DNA of 64,000 nt from PALSA-505 sp036501145 (GTDB taxonomy: Bacteria > Actinomycetota > Actinomycetes > Streptosporangiales > Streptosporangiaceae): assembly GCA_036501145.1 (NCBI GenBank), contig DASYAV010000117.1, forward strand, positions 35,845 through 99,844, given 5' to 3'. The translations under genes were made by a program, and so were the position numbers. Positions 52,578 to 60,469 of this stretch are shown piece by piece; the first letter of the stretch is position 1, and every line of letters starts with the position of its first letter. The notes under the pieces are model-generated. The model searched no databases and had not been told where the DNA came from. It saw only the letters and a program-made list of their open reading frames with translations.

Positions 52578-53000
52578 GCCGCAGTATCGACGACGCGTTC
52601 TACGAATGGCTGCTGTCAGACCATCCCGACGCGGCGGCCGAACGCTCCCGGCGCCGGGCGCGTTCACGACCAGCGTCAGCGCGACACTGCGGCCGAGGTA
52701 GCCGCCTGGGCGGCCCGCATCAACGCCGAACCCGCCAGCCAGCACACCCGCAACGCCCGCGACCTGGCCGCCATCATCGGCCCGCAGGCCGAGCACAGCG
52801 CCATCCGCGCCGAAATCGACGCCGTCGAGCCCGACGACCTGTACGTCGCCCGCGCCCGTGAGCAGCTCGAAAACTCCCGGTGGTGGGACCAGCCCGACTA
52901 CCGTTACCCCGAGCACCTCACCGGCCCGTCCGCCGCCCGCTACGATCGCCCGCCGGTCCCCCAGCCCGACCCCGACCCCGGCATCGAGCCCGGCGCGTAA
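52541..53000 (+). pseudogene. Frameshifted small mobile-element gene
   Basis: Two open pieces in different frames form one protein-like sequence of about 150 residues. The first, from GTG 52541, gives PLPQIRWHKTPGRSIDDAFY and EWLLSDHPDAAAERSRRR. The second, from about 52662, gives DTAAEVAAWAARINAEPASQ and later LYVARAREQLENSRWWDQPD to the stop at 52998-53000. The switch near 52655-52665 needs one indel, which is either a real mutation or a sequence error. I do not recognise the family. Confidence 0.55.
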
Positions 53001-53091
53001 TCCCCGCCGGGCACCAGGTGTCCCCTCCGCTGGACACGGGGGCACGACCTCGCCAGGACACGATGTTCTCGGTGGGCACCAAAGGACAACC

Positions 53092-53118
53092 GAAGAACAT
53101 GGTGATACCTGGTTGTTG
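53092..53118. promoter_or_regulatory. Palindromic operator O1 (GntR-type)
   Basis: A 27-bp near-palindrome: outer arms GAAGAAC and GTTGTTG around the core GGTGATACC. It has the same core and spacing as O2 at 53265-53291, 173 bases away. It overlaps an inverted repeat TGTTCTCGGT / ACCGAAGAACA (53064-53073 and 53089-53099). Confidence 0.55.
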
Positions 53119-53204
53119 GGTGTCAGCACGTTCGTCCAGGTGGAGAGGGGGACCGTAACGAAACCGTCCGGCCCGAGACGAATCTCTCCCCGGCCAGAGA
53201 TACG

Positions 53205-53246
53205 ACGGAAGGCCCGGCAGGTCTTTCCCGCTGCCGGGCCTTCCGT
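53205..53246 (+). terminator. Strong hairpin upstream of the GntR gene
   Basis: ACGGAAGGCCCGGCAG (53205-53220) pairs perfectly with CTGCCGGGCCTTCCGT (53231-53246) around a ten-base loop. It lies between O1 and O2 and would insulate the regulator from upstream transcription. A related hairpin follows the GntR gene at 54186-54227. Confidence 0.75.
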
Positions 53247-53264
53247 CACGCCCGATGCTCCGGT

Positions 53265-53291
53265 GAAGAACCTGGTGATACCAAGTTCTTC
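53265..53291. promoter_or_regulatory. Palindromic operator O2 upstream of GntR gene
   Basis: A 27-bp palindrome with two mismatches: GAAGAAC at 53265-53271 and GTTCTTC at 53285-53291 around GGTGATACC. It lies 79 bases before the GntR start. It is probably the regulator's own binding site, by symmetry and position. Confidence 0.65.
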
Positions 53292-53369
53292 GCACCCAGG
53301 GGGTGGGAAGCCCCTGGCAGCGTGTAGTCTGCGATGCTGAACGGTGATGCAGTGCGCGGGGAGGACCCG

Positions 53370-54131
53370 ATGAGCCAGGGGACGACCGAGCTGGACCGGC
53401 CGGTCCCGCTCTACATGCAGGTGGTCCGCCAGCTCCGCGCCCGCATCGCCTCCGGCGAGCTCGCCGAGGGCGGCCGGATCCCCTCCCAGCGGGAAATGAT
53501 GCAGATCTGGCGGATCTCCATGCAGACCGCCAGCAAGGTCATCGGCGCGCTCAAGACCGAGGGCCTGGCCATTCCCAGCGTGGGCCGCGACACCATCGTC
53601 GCCGACGGCGCCGCCGCCCGCATCGCCGCCGCAGCCCAGGGAACCGCCCACGGCCCGGCCAGCCCGCCACCCCCGGGCGGCGGCACCGTCACTGGGGTCA
53701 CCGCGGCCCGCGCCGCTGCACCCGTCCGCATCGCGGAGATTCTCGGCATCCCGGCCGGGCGGCGCGCCCTGCGGCGACAGGAAACCTGCAGCGGTGACGG
53801 CGGCCAGGCGGTGGGCCACACCACCGCCTGGTATCCGCCCGCCGTCGTGGCCGCAGCCCCCCGGCTGGCCGGCAGCCAGCCGCTGCCCGCCGGAACCCTC
53901 GCCTACATCAGCGAGGCCACCACAACCAGGGTCGCCCGGGCCGCCGAAGACACCACGGCCCTGCCCGCGGACGACGACACCGCAGCGCTGCTCGGCGTCC
54001 CGCCCGGCTCGCCCGTGCTGGTCACCCGCACCCAGTACCACGCCAGTGACGGGAGCCTCCTCGAATACGCCGAGACAACCACCCCGGCCGGGCAGTGGCG
54101 AACCCGGACCTACACCCTGGCAAGCACATAG
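53370..54131 (+). CDS. GntR-family regulator with UTRA-like C-terminal domain
   Basis: Protein of 253 residues. The winged helix is VPLYMQVVRQLRARIASGEL then MMQIWRISMQTASKVIGALK, ending EGLAIPSVGRDTIV. After a Gly/Pro-rich linker comes a UTRA-type ligand domain with RRQETCSGDGGQAVGHTTAW, GVPPGSPVLVTRTQYHASDG and LEYAETTTPAGQW. ATG 53370 behind GGGGAGGA is chosen. Such regulators (KorSA/Pra-like) control transfer and replication in actinomycete integrative elements. Two palindromic operators lie upstream. Confidence 0.88.
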   Translation: MSQGTTELDRPVPLYMQVVRQLRARIASGELAEGGRIPSQREMMQIWRISMQTASKVIGALKTEGLAIPSVGRDTIVADGAAARIAAAAQGTAHGPASPPPPGGGTVTGVTAARAAAPVRIAEILGIPAGRRALRRQETCSGDGGQAVGHTTAWYPPAVVAAAPRLAGSQPLPAGTLAYISEATTTRVARAAEDTTALPADDDTAALLGVPPGSPVLVTRTQYHASDGSLLEYAETTTPAGQWRTRTYTLAST

Positions 54132-54185
54132 AGCCAGGCTCGTGGTGAAACCGCCCGGGGGATCACGCACTGGCTGGCGGGGCAT

Positions 54186-54227
54186 GAGGAAGGCCCGGCG
54201 GTTTCCCTGCCCTGCCGGGCCTTCCTC
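54186..54227. terminator. Bidirectional terminator hairpin between GntR gene and convergent operon
   Basis: GAGGAAGGCCCGGC (54186-54199) pairs perfectly with GCCGGGCCTTCCTC (54214-54227) around a 14-base loop. It lies between the GntR stop and the convergent gene ending at 54248. Its stem core is shared with the hairpin at 53205-53246. Confidence 0.75.
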
Positions 54228-54247
54228 CATTTGGGTCTGGTGCGGGG

Positions 54248-54610
54248 TTATCCCGTCAGGGCCAGGGCGCGGGTCACGCTGGCCAGCTCGCCGGCCAGCC
54301 AGTCCAGCCGGGCCCGCAGCTGCTCAGCCGACGCCGTGCCCGCGGTGCTGGTTGTGGCCGGGCCAGCGATGGCCAGCAGGCCGAACCGGGCACGCTCGTC
54401 CGCGCCGGCGGAGGCCAGCATCGTGTCCAGCGCCCGCTGCAGTTCCGGCTTGGGCACCACCGCGGGCCGGGTGTTCCAGTACGCCACGGTGCGCGCCGCC
54501 ACGCCCAGATGCGCGGCGAACTCCTCGATCGTCATCCGCAGCGCCGCCCGCAGCGCGCTGGCCCGCCGCCCGGTCCACACGTCCACCACCCCAGAAGTGG
54601 CGGCCATCAC
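54248..54610 (-). CDS. Small helix-turn-helix protein
   Basis: Protein of 120 residues with an XRE-like helix-turn-helix, ALRAALRMTIEEFAAHLGVA and ARTVAYWNTRPAVVPKPELQ. The rest is a helical region ending AEQLRARLDWLAGELASVTR. It is the last gene of a four-gene minus-strand operon whose members overlap by ATGA. It is probably a regulator. Confidence 0.75.
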   Translation of the reverse strand: MMAATSGVVDVWTGRRASALRAALRMTIEEFAAHLGVAARTVAYWNTRPAVVPKPELQRALDTMLASAGADERARFGLLAIAGPATTSTAGTASAEQLRARLDWLAGELASVTRALALTG

Positions 54611-55119
54611 ACGCCCGCCTCCATCCCGGCCTCGGCCTCGCCGCGGCCGGCGCTGGGCACGGCGGGCGGGCCCAGCCGGGTGTGCAGCCCGCCGGGCTGG
54701 CCCGCCTCGGTGACCACCCGCCGGGTGAACACCTCCGACCTGGCCACCTCCCCAGTGGCCGGGTCACGGTGCTCCAGCGCGTACACCAGCGGCGCGTACG
54801 GGTCGGCGCGGAACCCACCCTGGGCAGGCCGGCCCTGCGGGCTGCCACGGCCGGCCGGCCCGTGCCTGGCCACGTAGGCGTCGTGCCGCTGACCGAGTTC
54901 GGCCCGCAGCGCCTCGACACCGGCCGTACTGGTGCCGCCGGCTTCGGCGTCCAGCAGGGCGCGGGTGGCATCCCGCAACCCCACCAGATCGGCCAGTTCG
55001 CCCGCTTCGGCGTCCGGCACATCCAGCCGTGCCTTCGACCCGTCCGCCCGCGCCCAGGTAAACCCGGCCTCCGGTGACCCTTCGGTGAACCCCGGGCAGG
55101 GATCATGGTCAGCACTCAT
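54607..55119 (-). CDS. Small protein resembling a fragment of plasmid-type helicase/methylase proteins
   Basis: Protein of 170 residues. ALRAELGQRHDAYVARHGPA and PYAPLVYALEHRDPATGEVA with SEVFTRRVV resemble a short segment found inside very large actinobacterial plasmid helicase-methylase proteins. No helicase or methylase motif is present, so it is either a domain used alone or a captured fragment. It overlaps its neighbours on both sides by four bases. Confidence 0.6.
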   Translation of the reverse strand: MSADHDPCPGFTEGSPEAGFTWARADGSKARLDVPDAEAGELADLVGLRDATRALLDAEAGGTSTAGVEALRAELGQRHDAYVARHGPAGRGSPQGRPAQGGFRADPYAPLVYALEHRDPATGEVARSEVFTRRVVTEAGQPGGLHTRLGPPAVPSAGRGEAEAGMEAGV

Positions 55120-55382
55120 GCCCGGCCCTCATCCCAAGCCGCGCACGCGCGCACCGCGAGCACCACGTCACCAGGCGGTGGCGCCATCCCGCGTTCCCAG
55201 CTCTCGATTACCTGCGGGGCCGGCTGCCAGCCCACCAGATGGCCGAGCCGGGCGGCGAACTCGGCCACGCCCAGGCCGAGCGCGGCCCGGGCCGACGACA
55301 CCTCCCCGCACGCCAGCGCACGGAAGTCCGGCTGGTAGCCCGCACGCCCGCCCAGCTGCACCACCTGGCCGTGGCGGATCAT
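55116..55382 (-). CDS. Small putative DNA-binding protein
   Basis: Protein of 88 residues. A helix-turn-helix-like part, SSARAALGLGVAEFAARLGH followed by APQVIESWERGMAPPPGDVV, resembles XRE-type regulators. ATG 55382 overlaps the upstream stop (ATGA) with GGGGAG before it. Confidence 0.65.
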   Translation of the reverse strand: MIRHGQVVQLGGRAGYQPDFRALACGEVSSARAALGLGVAEFAARLGHLVGWQPAPQVIESWERGMAPPPGDVVLAVRACAAWDEGRA

Positions 55383-55930
55383 GCCGCCGCTCCCCACGGG
55401 GACGGGAACAGGGCCAGCAGATCCCGGCCCGCCCAGGCGTCCTCCGAACCGGAAGTGGCCAGCCGCCCAGCCGCCCGGTGCAGCCGGGCCAGGGTGCCCG
55501 CATCCAGCAGCGGCCCGCTGTCCGGCACCCGCGCGTAGCCGCGGACCGGCAGTTCCCCGGCGATGGCCCAGCGCAGCAGCATCCGGGAGATGCCCGCATA
55601 CTCCTCGCTGAACTCATCCCCGGTCACGAACTGCTCACCGGCCAGCACGCTGGTCAGCAGCAGGTCGCACGCCAGCGCCGCATACAGCACGTCCGCCAGC
55701 TCCGGCCGCACCGCGGCCACGACCCGCTCCCACACCGGCCCGAGCAGCGTCCAGGCCGGAACCGTGCCATCCTCCACCCCGGCCACCACACCCACGTCCA
55801 CGCCGGCCGAGGTGGCAAACCTCGCCTGGCTCTGACCCAGCGCGGCCCGGCCCGCCCGCAGCACAGCCGCCGCCAGCACCCACACCCCGCCGCCCGCCGC
55901 CGCCATGATGGCGGTACCTTGGTCCTGCAT
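55379..55930 (-). CDS. Putative regulator, first gene of the coupled four-gene operon
   Basis: Protein of 183 residues. The N-terminal part VLRAGRAALGQSQARFATSA followed by GVDVGVVAGVEDGTVPAW has a helix-turn-helix pattern. The rest is helical (FVTGDEFSEEYAGISRMLLR). ATG 55930 with GGGAG upstream is preferred over TTG 55942. It is divergent from the GntR gene at 56127 and shares the palindrome at 56020-56040. Confidence 0.65.
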   Translation of the reverse strand: MQDQGTAIMAAAGGGVWVLAAAVLRAGRAALGQSQARFATSAGVDVGVVAGVEDGTVPAWTLLGPVWERVVAAVRPELADVLYAALACDLLLTSVLAGEQFVTGDEFSEEYAGISRMLLRWAIAGELPVRGYARVPDSGPLLDAGTLARLHRAAGRLATSGSEDAWAGRDLLALFPSPWGAAA

Positions 55931-56019
55931 CGAGACTCCCAACGATCGGTGCTCCGGGCCTCAGTGGGGTGCCACCCACTGAGGCCCTGTCTTTCTCCGC
56001 AGCACGTCAGGGCCTGCGA

Positions 56020-56040
56020 GGAACCTAGGAACTAGGTTCC
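56020..56040. promoter_or_regulatory. Perfect palindromic operator between divergent regulators
   Basis: GGAACCTAG (56020-56028) and CTAGGTTCC (56032-56040) form a perfect inverted repeat with a three-base centre. More GGTTCC and GTTCC motifs follow up to 56072. It lies 87 bases before the GntR start and 90 bases before the divergent operon start, so one regulator could control both. Confidence 0.7.
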
Positions 56041-56126
56041 TTTGCAAGGTATCCTCGTTCCCTGGTTCCTGTCTAGCGATAGCCTCAGGGTTCATGGGTG
56101 ATCAGCGGCCGAATCGAGGCGGGTGA

Positions 56127-56945
56127 GTGTCCTTCCCACGTCAGACGGCCTACGCTGCCATCGCCGCTGAATTGCGCCAGGCGATCCTGGCCGGTGAGTA
56201 CGAGCCGACCCCCGATCAGCCAGATCGCGGAAGATTGCCCGGCGCCGCCGAACTCGGTGCACGGTATGGCGTGAGTTCCAAGACTGCCGCACGCGCGGTA
56301 CAGGATCTCGTGGCGGAAGGGCTTGTGACCGCTCGCCCCGGCATGAGCCCGGCCGTGATCCCGCGCAGGCAACGGCAGAACCGCTGGCCGATGGAAAGCC
56401 GGTACACCCGTGCCCGCGGTGCGGGCGGGGTCGTATTCGGTGAGGACATGCTGGGCCGCGACGTTGTGAAACGCACAGCACGAGCGGGCTGGACGGCAGC
56501 CCCCGCCCGGATCGCGGCACTGCTCCGCGCCCAGCCCGGCGACCGGGTTTGGGAACGTGTGCGCGAGACCATCGTGGACGGAACCATCGCTGGCCTGGGA
56601 CATAGCTACTTCCCCCAGGCGATCGCGGAGAACACCCCGAACTTGCAGGTTCAGGGCCCGCTGCCCGGCGGCCTGGTCAAGGTGCTGGAAAGCGCCGGGC
56701 ACCGCATCGCCCGCACCTCGAACGAGATACGGGCGCGGCTGGCAGACGAAGATGAGCTCCGGGCATTCGGCCTCGACCCCGCGCTGGACCCACTCCACGG
56801 CCGGATCGTCCTTGAAGTCACATATGCGACCTACAGCACCGCGGACGAGCCCATCGAGGCGGTCGTCACCGTCCGGCCCGCAGCCGACACGATCACGGTC
56901 AACTTCCAGACCTCGGAGATATCGGGGAAAAGCGATGACGAGTAG
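56127..56945 (+). CDS. GntR-family regulator with UTRA-like domain
   Basis: Protein of 272 residues. The winged helix is TAYAAIAAELRQAILAGEYE then RLPGAAELGARYGVSSKTAA and VQDLVAEGLVTARPG. The C-terminal half is a UTRA-type domain with RVWERVRETIVDGTIAGLGH, YFPQAIAEN and HGRIVLEVTYATYSTADEPI. The GTG start at 56127 is used. The perfect palindrome upstream is its likely operator. The next gene starts 18 bases after its stop. Confidence 0.87.
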   Translation: MSFPRQTAYAAIAAELRQAILAGEYEPTPDQPDRGRLPGAAELGARYGVSSKTAARAVQDLVAEGLVTARPGMSPAVIPRRQRQNRWPMESRYTRARGAGGVVFGEDMLGRDVVKRTARAGWTAAPARIAALLRAQPGDRVWERVRETIVDGTIAGLGHSYFPQAIAENTPNLQVQGPLPGGLVKVLESAGHRIARTSNEIRARLADEDELRAFGLDPALDPLHGRIVLEVTYATYSTADEPIEAVVTVRPAADTITVNFQTSEISGKSDDE

Positions 56946-56963
56946 CCGGAGGCAGTACCTCTC

Positions 56964-57764
56964 ATGAGCGGCAAGATGGTGTTCGACGCCGAAGCATCCA
57001 GAAACCTTGAAGCCGTATACCAGACCCCCGATGTCGTGCGCCAGCGGCAGGAGACCCTCAGCGCACTCTTGCCACAGCCGGGCGAACGGGCACTGGATGT
57101 CGGCTGCGGCCCCGGGCTGCTGGTCGAAGAAATCGCCGACCGCGTGGGACCCGCAGGCCAAGTGACCGGGATCGACATCGCACACAGCATGCTGGACCTG
57201 GCGCGCCGCAGATGCGCGCGATTCGGCACCAGGGTGACCATCAACGAAGCAGACGCTACGCACCTGCCATTCGACGACGCTGAATTCGATGCGGGCGTGT
57301 CGACGCAGGTCTACGAATACGTTTCCGGCGTCGGCTCCGCGCTCGCCGAGCTGCACCGGGTGCTGAAACCAGGCGGCCGGGTGGTGATCATCGACACCGA
57401 CTGGGACTCCATCGTCTGGAACGCGCGCGACCGGACGCGGATGAACCGCATCCTGGCGGCCTGGTCCGAGCGATTCGCCGACCCCCATCTTCCGCGCACC
57501 CTCGCACGCCAGCTCACCGACGCCGGATTCGATGTACAGCGCCGCGACGTCCTGGTCCTCTTTAACCCGGACTACGACGCCAACACCTACAGCCTGACCA
57601 ACGCGCGGATACTCGCCGACTTCGTGACAGGAAGGGACGGCCTGACCCGTCAGGACATCCAGGAGTGGGAGGCTGACCTCCGGCACCTCGGCGAGACCGG
57701 CACCTACTTCTTCAGCCTCAACCGCTACCTGTTTGCCGCCACCAAGCCTGCAGGTCGCCGGTAG
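56964..57764 (+). CDS. Class I SAM-dependent methyltransferase
   Basis: Protein of 266 residues of the UbiE/ArsM-like class. SAM motif I is ERALDVGCGPGLLVEEIADR, then VTGIDIAHSMLDLARRRC, the acidic motif ADATHLPFDDAEFDAGVSTQ, and LHRVLKPGGRVVIIDTDWDS. The substrate is unknown. ATG 56964 follows GGAGG. It is probably co-transcribed with the GntR gene 18 bases upstream. Confidence 0.88.
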   Translation: MSGKMVFDAEASRNLEAVYQTPDVVRQRQETLSALLPQPGERALDVGCGPGLLVEEIADRVGPAGQVTGIDIAHSMLDLARRRCARFGTRVTINEADATHLPFDDAEFDAGVSTQVYEYVSGVGSALAELHRVLKPGGRVVIIDTDWDSIVWNARDRTRMNRILAAWSERFADPHLPRTLARQLTDAGFDVQRRDVLVLFNPDYDANTYSLTNARILADFVTGRDGLTRQDIQEWEADLRHLGETGTYFFSLNRYLFAATKPAGRR

Positions 57765-57878
57765 CGCAAGCTCAGGCGGTAGGGGTCCTGTCGCTGCCCA
57801 GCAGCAGGCGCCGAGGTGAACGCGTGTAACCCAGCACGCCTGCCACGCACTGCCGAATTTGGCCGTATTCAGATCAAG

Positions 57879-57920
57879 GCGGGCCGCTGCACGGCCCGCG
57901 TCCGGCGCTCCCTGCGCCGG
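57879..57920. terminator. Two back-to-back hairpins
   Basis: GCGGGCCG (57879-57886) pairs with CGGCCCGC (57892-57899), and CCGGCGC (57902-57908) pairs with GCGCCGG (57914-57920). They lie between the methyltransferase and the convergent PIN remnant and probably stop transcription. Bases 57765-58022 otherwise hold no gene I can support. Confidence 0.55.
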
Positions 57921-58022
57921 GCTCTGGCCTTGGGAGGCCCCACCCAGCGCGCCCGCGCCGTTCATACGAGTGCGTTGACATCGCGCGGACGCTTCAAACT
58001 GAACCACTACGCGTGCGGCGGG

Positions 58023-58289
58023 TTACTCGGGTAGGAGTTTGAAAACGGTTACGTGGCTTGGGCGGACGGCTGTGAAGTGCCGCCGGTCAACGGTGGCGAT
58101 CTGCTCGACTCCGTGCCGCTCAGCGACAGCGATCACGGAGGCGTCCCCCGCACCGAGGGGGAAGCCGGAGTATTGCCGCACTAGGTTGGCCATGCGGCCC
58201 ACGTCCTCACGGCTGAGCCCGCCGCTGGCGTCCTCTGGCCAGATTTGGCCGGGGCAGCGGCGGGTCGAACTGACGGCTTCTGCGCGGGC
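58023..58289 (-). pseudogene. C-terminal remnant of a PIN-domain (VapC-type) toxin
   Basis: An open frame of 88 codons without a suitable start reads LGAGDASVIAVAERHGVEQI then ATVDRRHFTAVRPSHVTVFK and ends at TAA 58023-58025. The conserved Asp in GDAS and the TVDRRHF context are the second half of a PIN ribonuclease toxin. The first half with the catalytic N-terminal Asp is missing, replaced at 58290 by a stop and the end of the neighbouring gene. No antitoxin is present. Confidence 0.75.
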
Positions 58290-58292
58290 TCA

Positions 58293-59462
58293 CTATGAAT
58301 AGAGACTGCTCTCTTGGCGCAGACGCTCCACGTCGGCCTTCGCGGCCGAGCCCCACTCTTCGATTGGCTTTTCGTCCGGCCACAGCATGTGAGGGATCTT
58401 TTCGAACCCAATGCCCCAGCGCTCAGTTGCCGCTGCGATCGTGGCAAGCAACCGACCAGTGACCATCTCGGGGACCTCGGTGAGGAAAGGTCCGGCCAGG
58501 TACAACGATGCGGCTGACATCTTCACGGCAGATGGTGCGTAGCGCATATCGAGCAGCCGAAGGATTTGCAGCGTCTCCGCGTTCATCCGGCCAGTCGAAG
58601 TCTGTCGCTGCAGCTCACCGCACAAGTCAAGGAAGACGCGCCCCTTCAGGGTCGCCCTCGTCAGGGTCGCGCCGCCGCCATACTGAGTTAGAAAGCCACA
58701 TCCGAGGAGACGCAGCAGACGTTCCCGGATCGCTCCAGCAGATACATCAAGCGCAACCGCGAGATCCCGGGGTCGCAGGTCCGGCTCCGGCGCTGTCGAG
58801 ATGAAGTGAAGAAGAGCCAGGTGTAGGCCTGCAATGCCACTAATCCGGACGAAGAACCGTACGTCCTCTGCGGTCAGGTTGCCGAGCACGATGTTCATGA
58901 GGATGTCTCGGGACACGCTTTCCCGGAGCAGTCCGGCAACGAATTCTCGCTGCGCTTCATCGTCGGCATCGAAGTCTGGCGGCACCCAAAGGACCCGAAG
59001 CCGATGCGGCGCCACTGGAACTCCGCCCGTCCGGAAGTCTTTCATCACTTCAGAGAGGAGTCGGCGAGCCTTGACTGTGTCTCTGGCGACGTAAGCGCAG
59101 ATCTGCGCATCCGGATCGAGCAGCATCGTGCGGAGGTCTTTGTCAACCCCGGCGGTGTGGCTCCACAGGGTCTGGCCGACGAGGGGACGGGCCCAGTCGC
59201 GCAAAAGCTCGCATGCAAAGTCGAACTTCCGACGCTCGGCCTCGACGTATGCGTAGAGGTTCGTCCGTGACAGTTGACTCAGCACACCCGTAATGCACTG
59301 CGACAAGAACTGGTGTTCAACGGATTCCGCCACGAGCACAAGGATATACGGCAAGACGTCATCGAGCGGGGTCTGCGACGCTGTCGAGGCAGCGTCGGCG
59401 CCGGGCTCTGCCGTGCGGCCCGCCCCGGCGCATGCCTGGCGCACGCTGGGCCACGGACCCAT
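58293..59462 (-). CDS. Unknown protein with a C-terminal winged helix, next to the DprA/PRTase pair
   Basis: Protein of up to 389 residues. The first 30 residues are low complexity, so the start may lie further inside. A helical region (YVEAERRKFDFACELLRDWA, DKDLRTMLLDPDAQICAYVA, KARRLLSEVMKDFRTGGVPV) is followed near 228-280 by a winged-helix pattern, DLRPRDLAVALDVSAGAIRE then RLLRLLGCGFLTQ. I recognise no family. It is on the DprA-like strand with a 27-base gap, so it is probably co-transcribed and may be part of the same system. Confidence 0.7.
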   Translation of the reverse strand: MGPWPSVRQACAGAGRTAEPGADAASTASQTPLDDVLPYILVLVAESVEHQFLSQCITGVLSQLSRTNLYAYVEAERRKFDFACELLRDWARPLVGQTLWSHTAGVDKDLRTMLLDPDAQICAYVARDTVKARRLLSEVMKDFRTGGVPVAPHRLRVLWVPPDFDADDEAQREFVAGLLRESVSRDILMNIVLGNLTAEDVRFFVRISGIAGLHLALLHFISTAPEPDLRPRDLAVALDVSAGAIRERLLRLLGCGFLTQYGGGATLTRATLKGRVFLDLCGELQRQTSTGRMNAETLQILRLLDMRYAPSAVKMSAASLYLAGPFLTEVPEMVTGRLLATIAAATERWGIGFEKIPHMLWPDEKPIEEWGSAAKADVERLRQESSLYS

Positions 59463-59489
59463 GGTCGTTGCTGATCGGTCGTGGCACCG

Positions 59490-60338
59490 TCACACGATTG
59501 AAAGCTGATTGCCCTGTGATTCTTCGGTCATCTGTGCCAGTTGCAGGCGAAGTTCTGATCGGTTCCTTACTGGTATGGCTCCGCGCTTTACTAGTTCGGC
59601 GTTACCCTGGGGGTTCTTTGTGAATTTCAGCGCCAGTACCTTCCTATTCAGGTGGAGCGCCTGTGTGCCTGCGGCCAGGGTGCCGCCTTTGCTGCTGGCT
59701 TCAATTACAACAAGAGCCAGTGAAAGACCAATGATGACATTGTTCCGGGCCATAGCACTGCCTGCGCTCCATGGCCTATTTGGCGAGAACTGGGACACGA
59801 TAAGTGTGCGCTCTGGATCCCATGCGCTCGCGATAGGGCCGCGCTTCACGCGGAAATGGTCGATGCCTTCTGGTAGGACGATGATGGTTCTTCCACCCGA
59901 TGATAGGGCTGACACATGAGCCGCTGTATCAACACCCCGGGCATAACCCGATATGACTGCCAGCCCTTGTTTAGTGGCTAGTTCACTGCAGGCTGTGGCG
60001 GCACGAAGCCCTTCGTCTGAAGCATTCCGCGATCCGCACATACCGATACTTCTTGTGGTTAGCAGACCCGGTGCTCCCAGGTAGAAGAGACAGGGCGGCG
60101 CGTGGCGGATACGGCTCAGCAAATATGGATATTCCGGCGATCCAAGCAGCACCGTGCCGACGCCGCGCGCGGACAGGCTAGCCGTGTCGCTGTCGGCGCG
60201 TTCCATCTCGGCCTCGGAGATCTCGCTGAGCAAATCGGTGAAGGCGGTCATGCCGCGTTCTCTTGCACGCGCTGCCAGGCGAGCACCGCCGTGGCGTGCG
60301 GCTACCACGGCAAGTCGTAGCCTCGTAGTCTCATCCAT
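59490..60338 (-). CDS. DprA/SMF-like Rossmann-fold protein (ShosA-like)
   Basis: Protein of 282 residues. The DprA core has PYLLSRIRHAPPCLFYLGAP, the nucleotide/DNA-binding CGSRNASDEG, LAVISGYARGVDTAAHVSAL, TIIVLPEGIDHFRV, and RNNVIIGLSLALVVIEASSK. Unlike housekeeping dprA it sits in a mobile region, divergent from a phosphoribosyltransferase gene. That pairing matches ShosTA-type toxin-antitoxin/defence systems, in which the DprA-like protein counteracts the PRTase toxin. GAGGTG lies six bases before ATG 60338. Confidence 0.85.
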   Translation of the reverse strand: MDETTRLRLAVVAARHGGARLAARARERGMTAFTDLLSEISEAEMERADSDTASLSARGVGTVLLGSPEYPYLLSRIRHAPPCLFYLGAPGLLTTRSIGMCGSRNASDEGLRAATACSELATKQGLAVISGYARGVDTAAHVSALSSGGRTIIVLPEGIDHFRVKRGPIASAWDPERTLIVSQFSPNRPWSAGSAMARNNVIIGLSLALVVIEASSKGGTLAAGTQALHLNRKVLALKFTKNPQGNAELVKRGAIPVRNRSELRLQLAQMTEESQGNQLSIV

Positions 60339-60469
60339 CGCGGCACCTCACTACCAGACAGTGGATGCTAGCGGATCGTAGCTGATAAGGTCAATCATTC
60401 GCATAGATATTCGATTCTACTCTGTCAGATGGTCCACGAGCAAGCCCAAGTTATCCGCGCAGCGCAGGC
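60339..60469. promoter_or_regulatory. Divergent promoter region of the DprA/PRTase pair
   Basis: 131 bases between two outward-reading genes. The part around 60388-60425 (ATAGATATTCGATTCTACTC) is AT-rich for this DNA and probably holds overlapping promoters. A repeated ATTCG motif (twice) is the only internal pattern I see. Confidence 0.45.

Noticed and set aside
52533..54230. A 565-codon minus-strand open frame opposite the broken gene and GntR regulator
   Set aside because: The plus strand holds a clear GntR gene and two terminators; the minus frame has no motif.
57816..58034. A 72-codon plus-strand open frame
   Set aside because: It contains two strong hairpins, has no ribosome site and shows no protein-like pattern.
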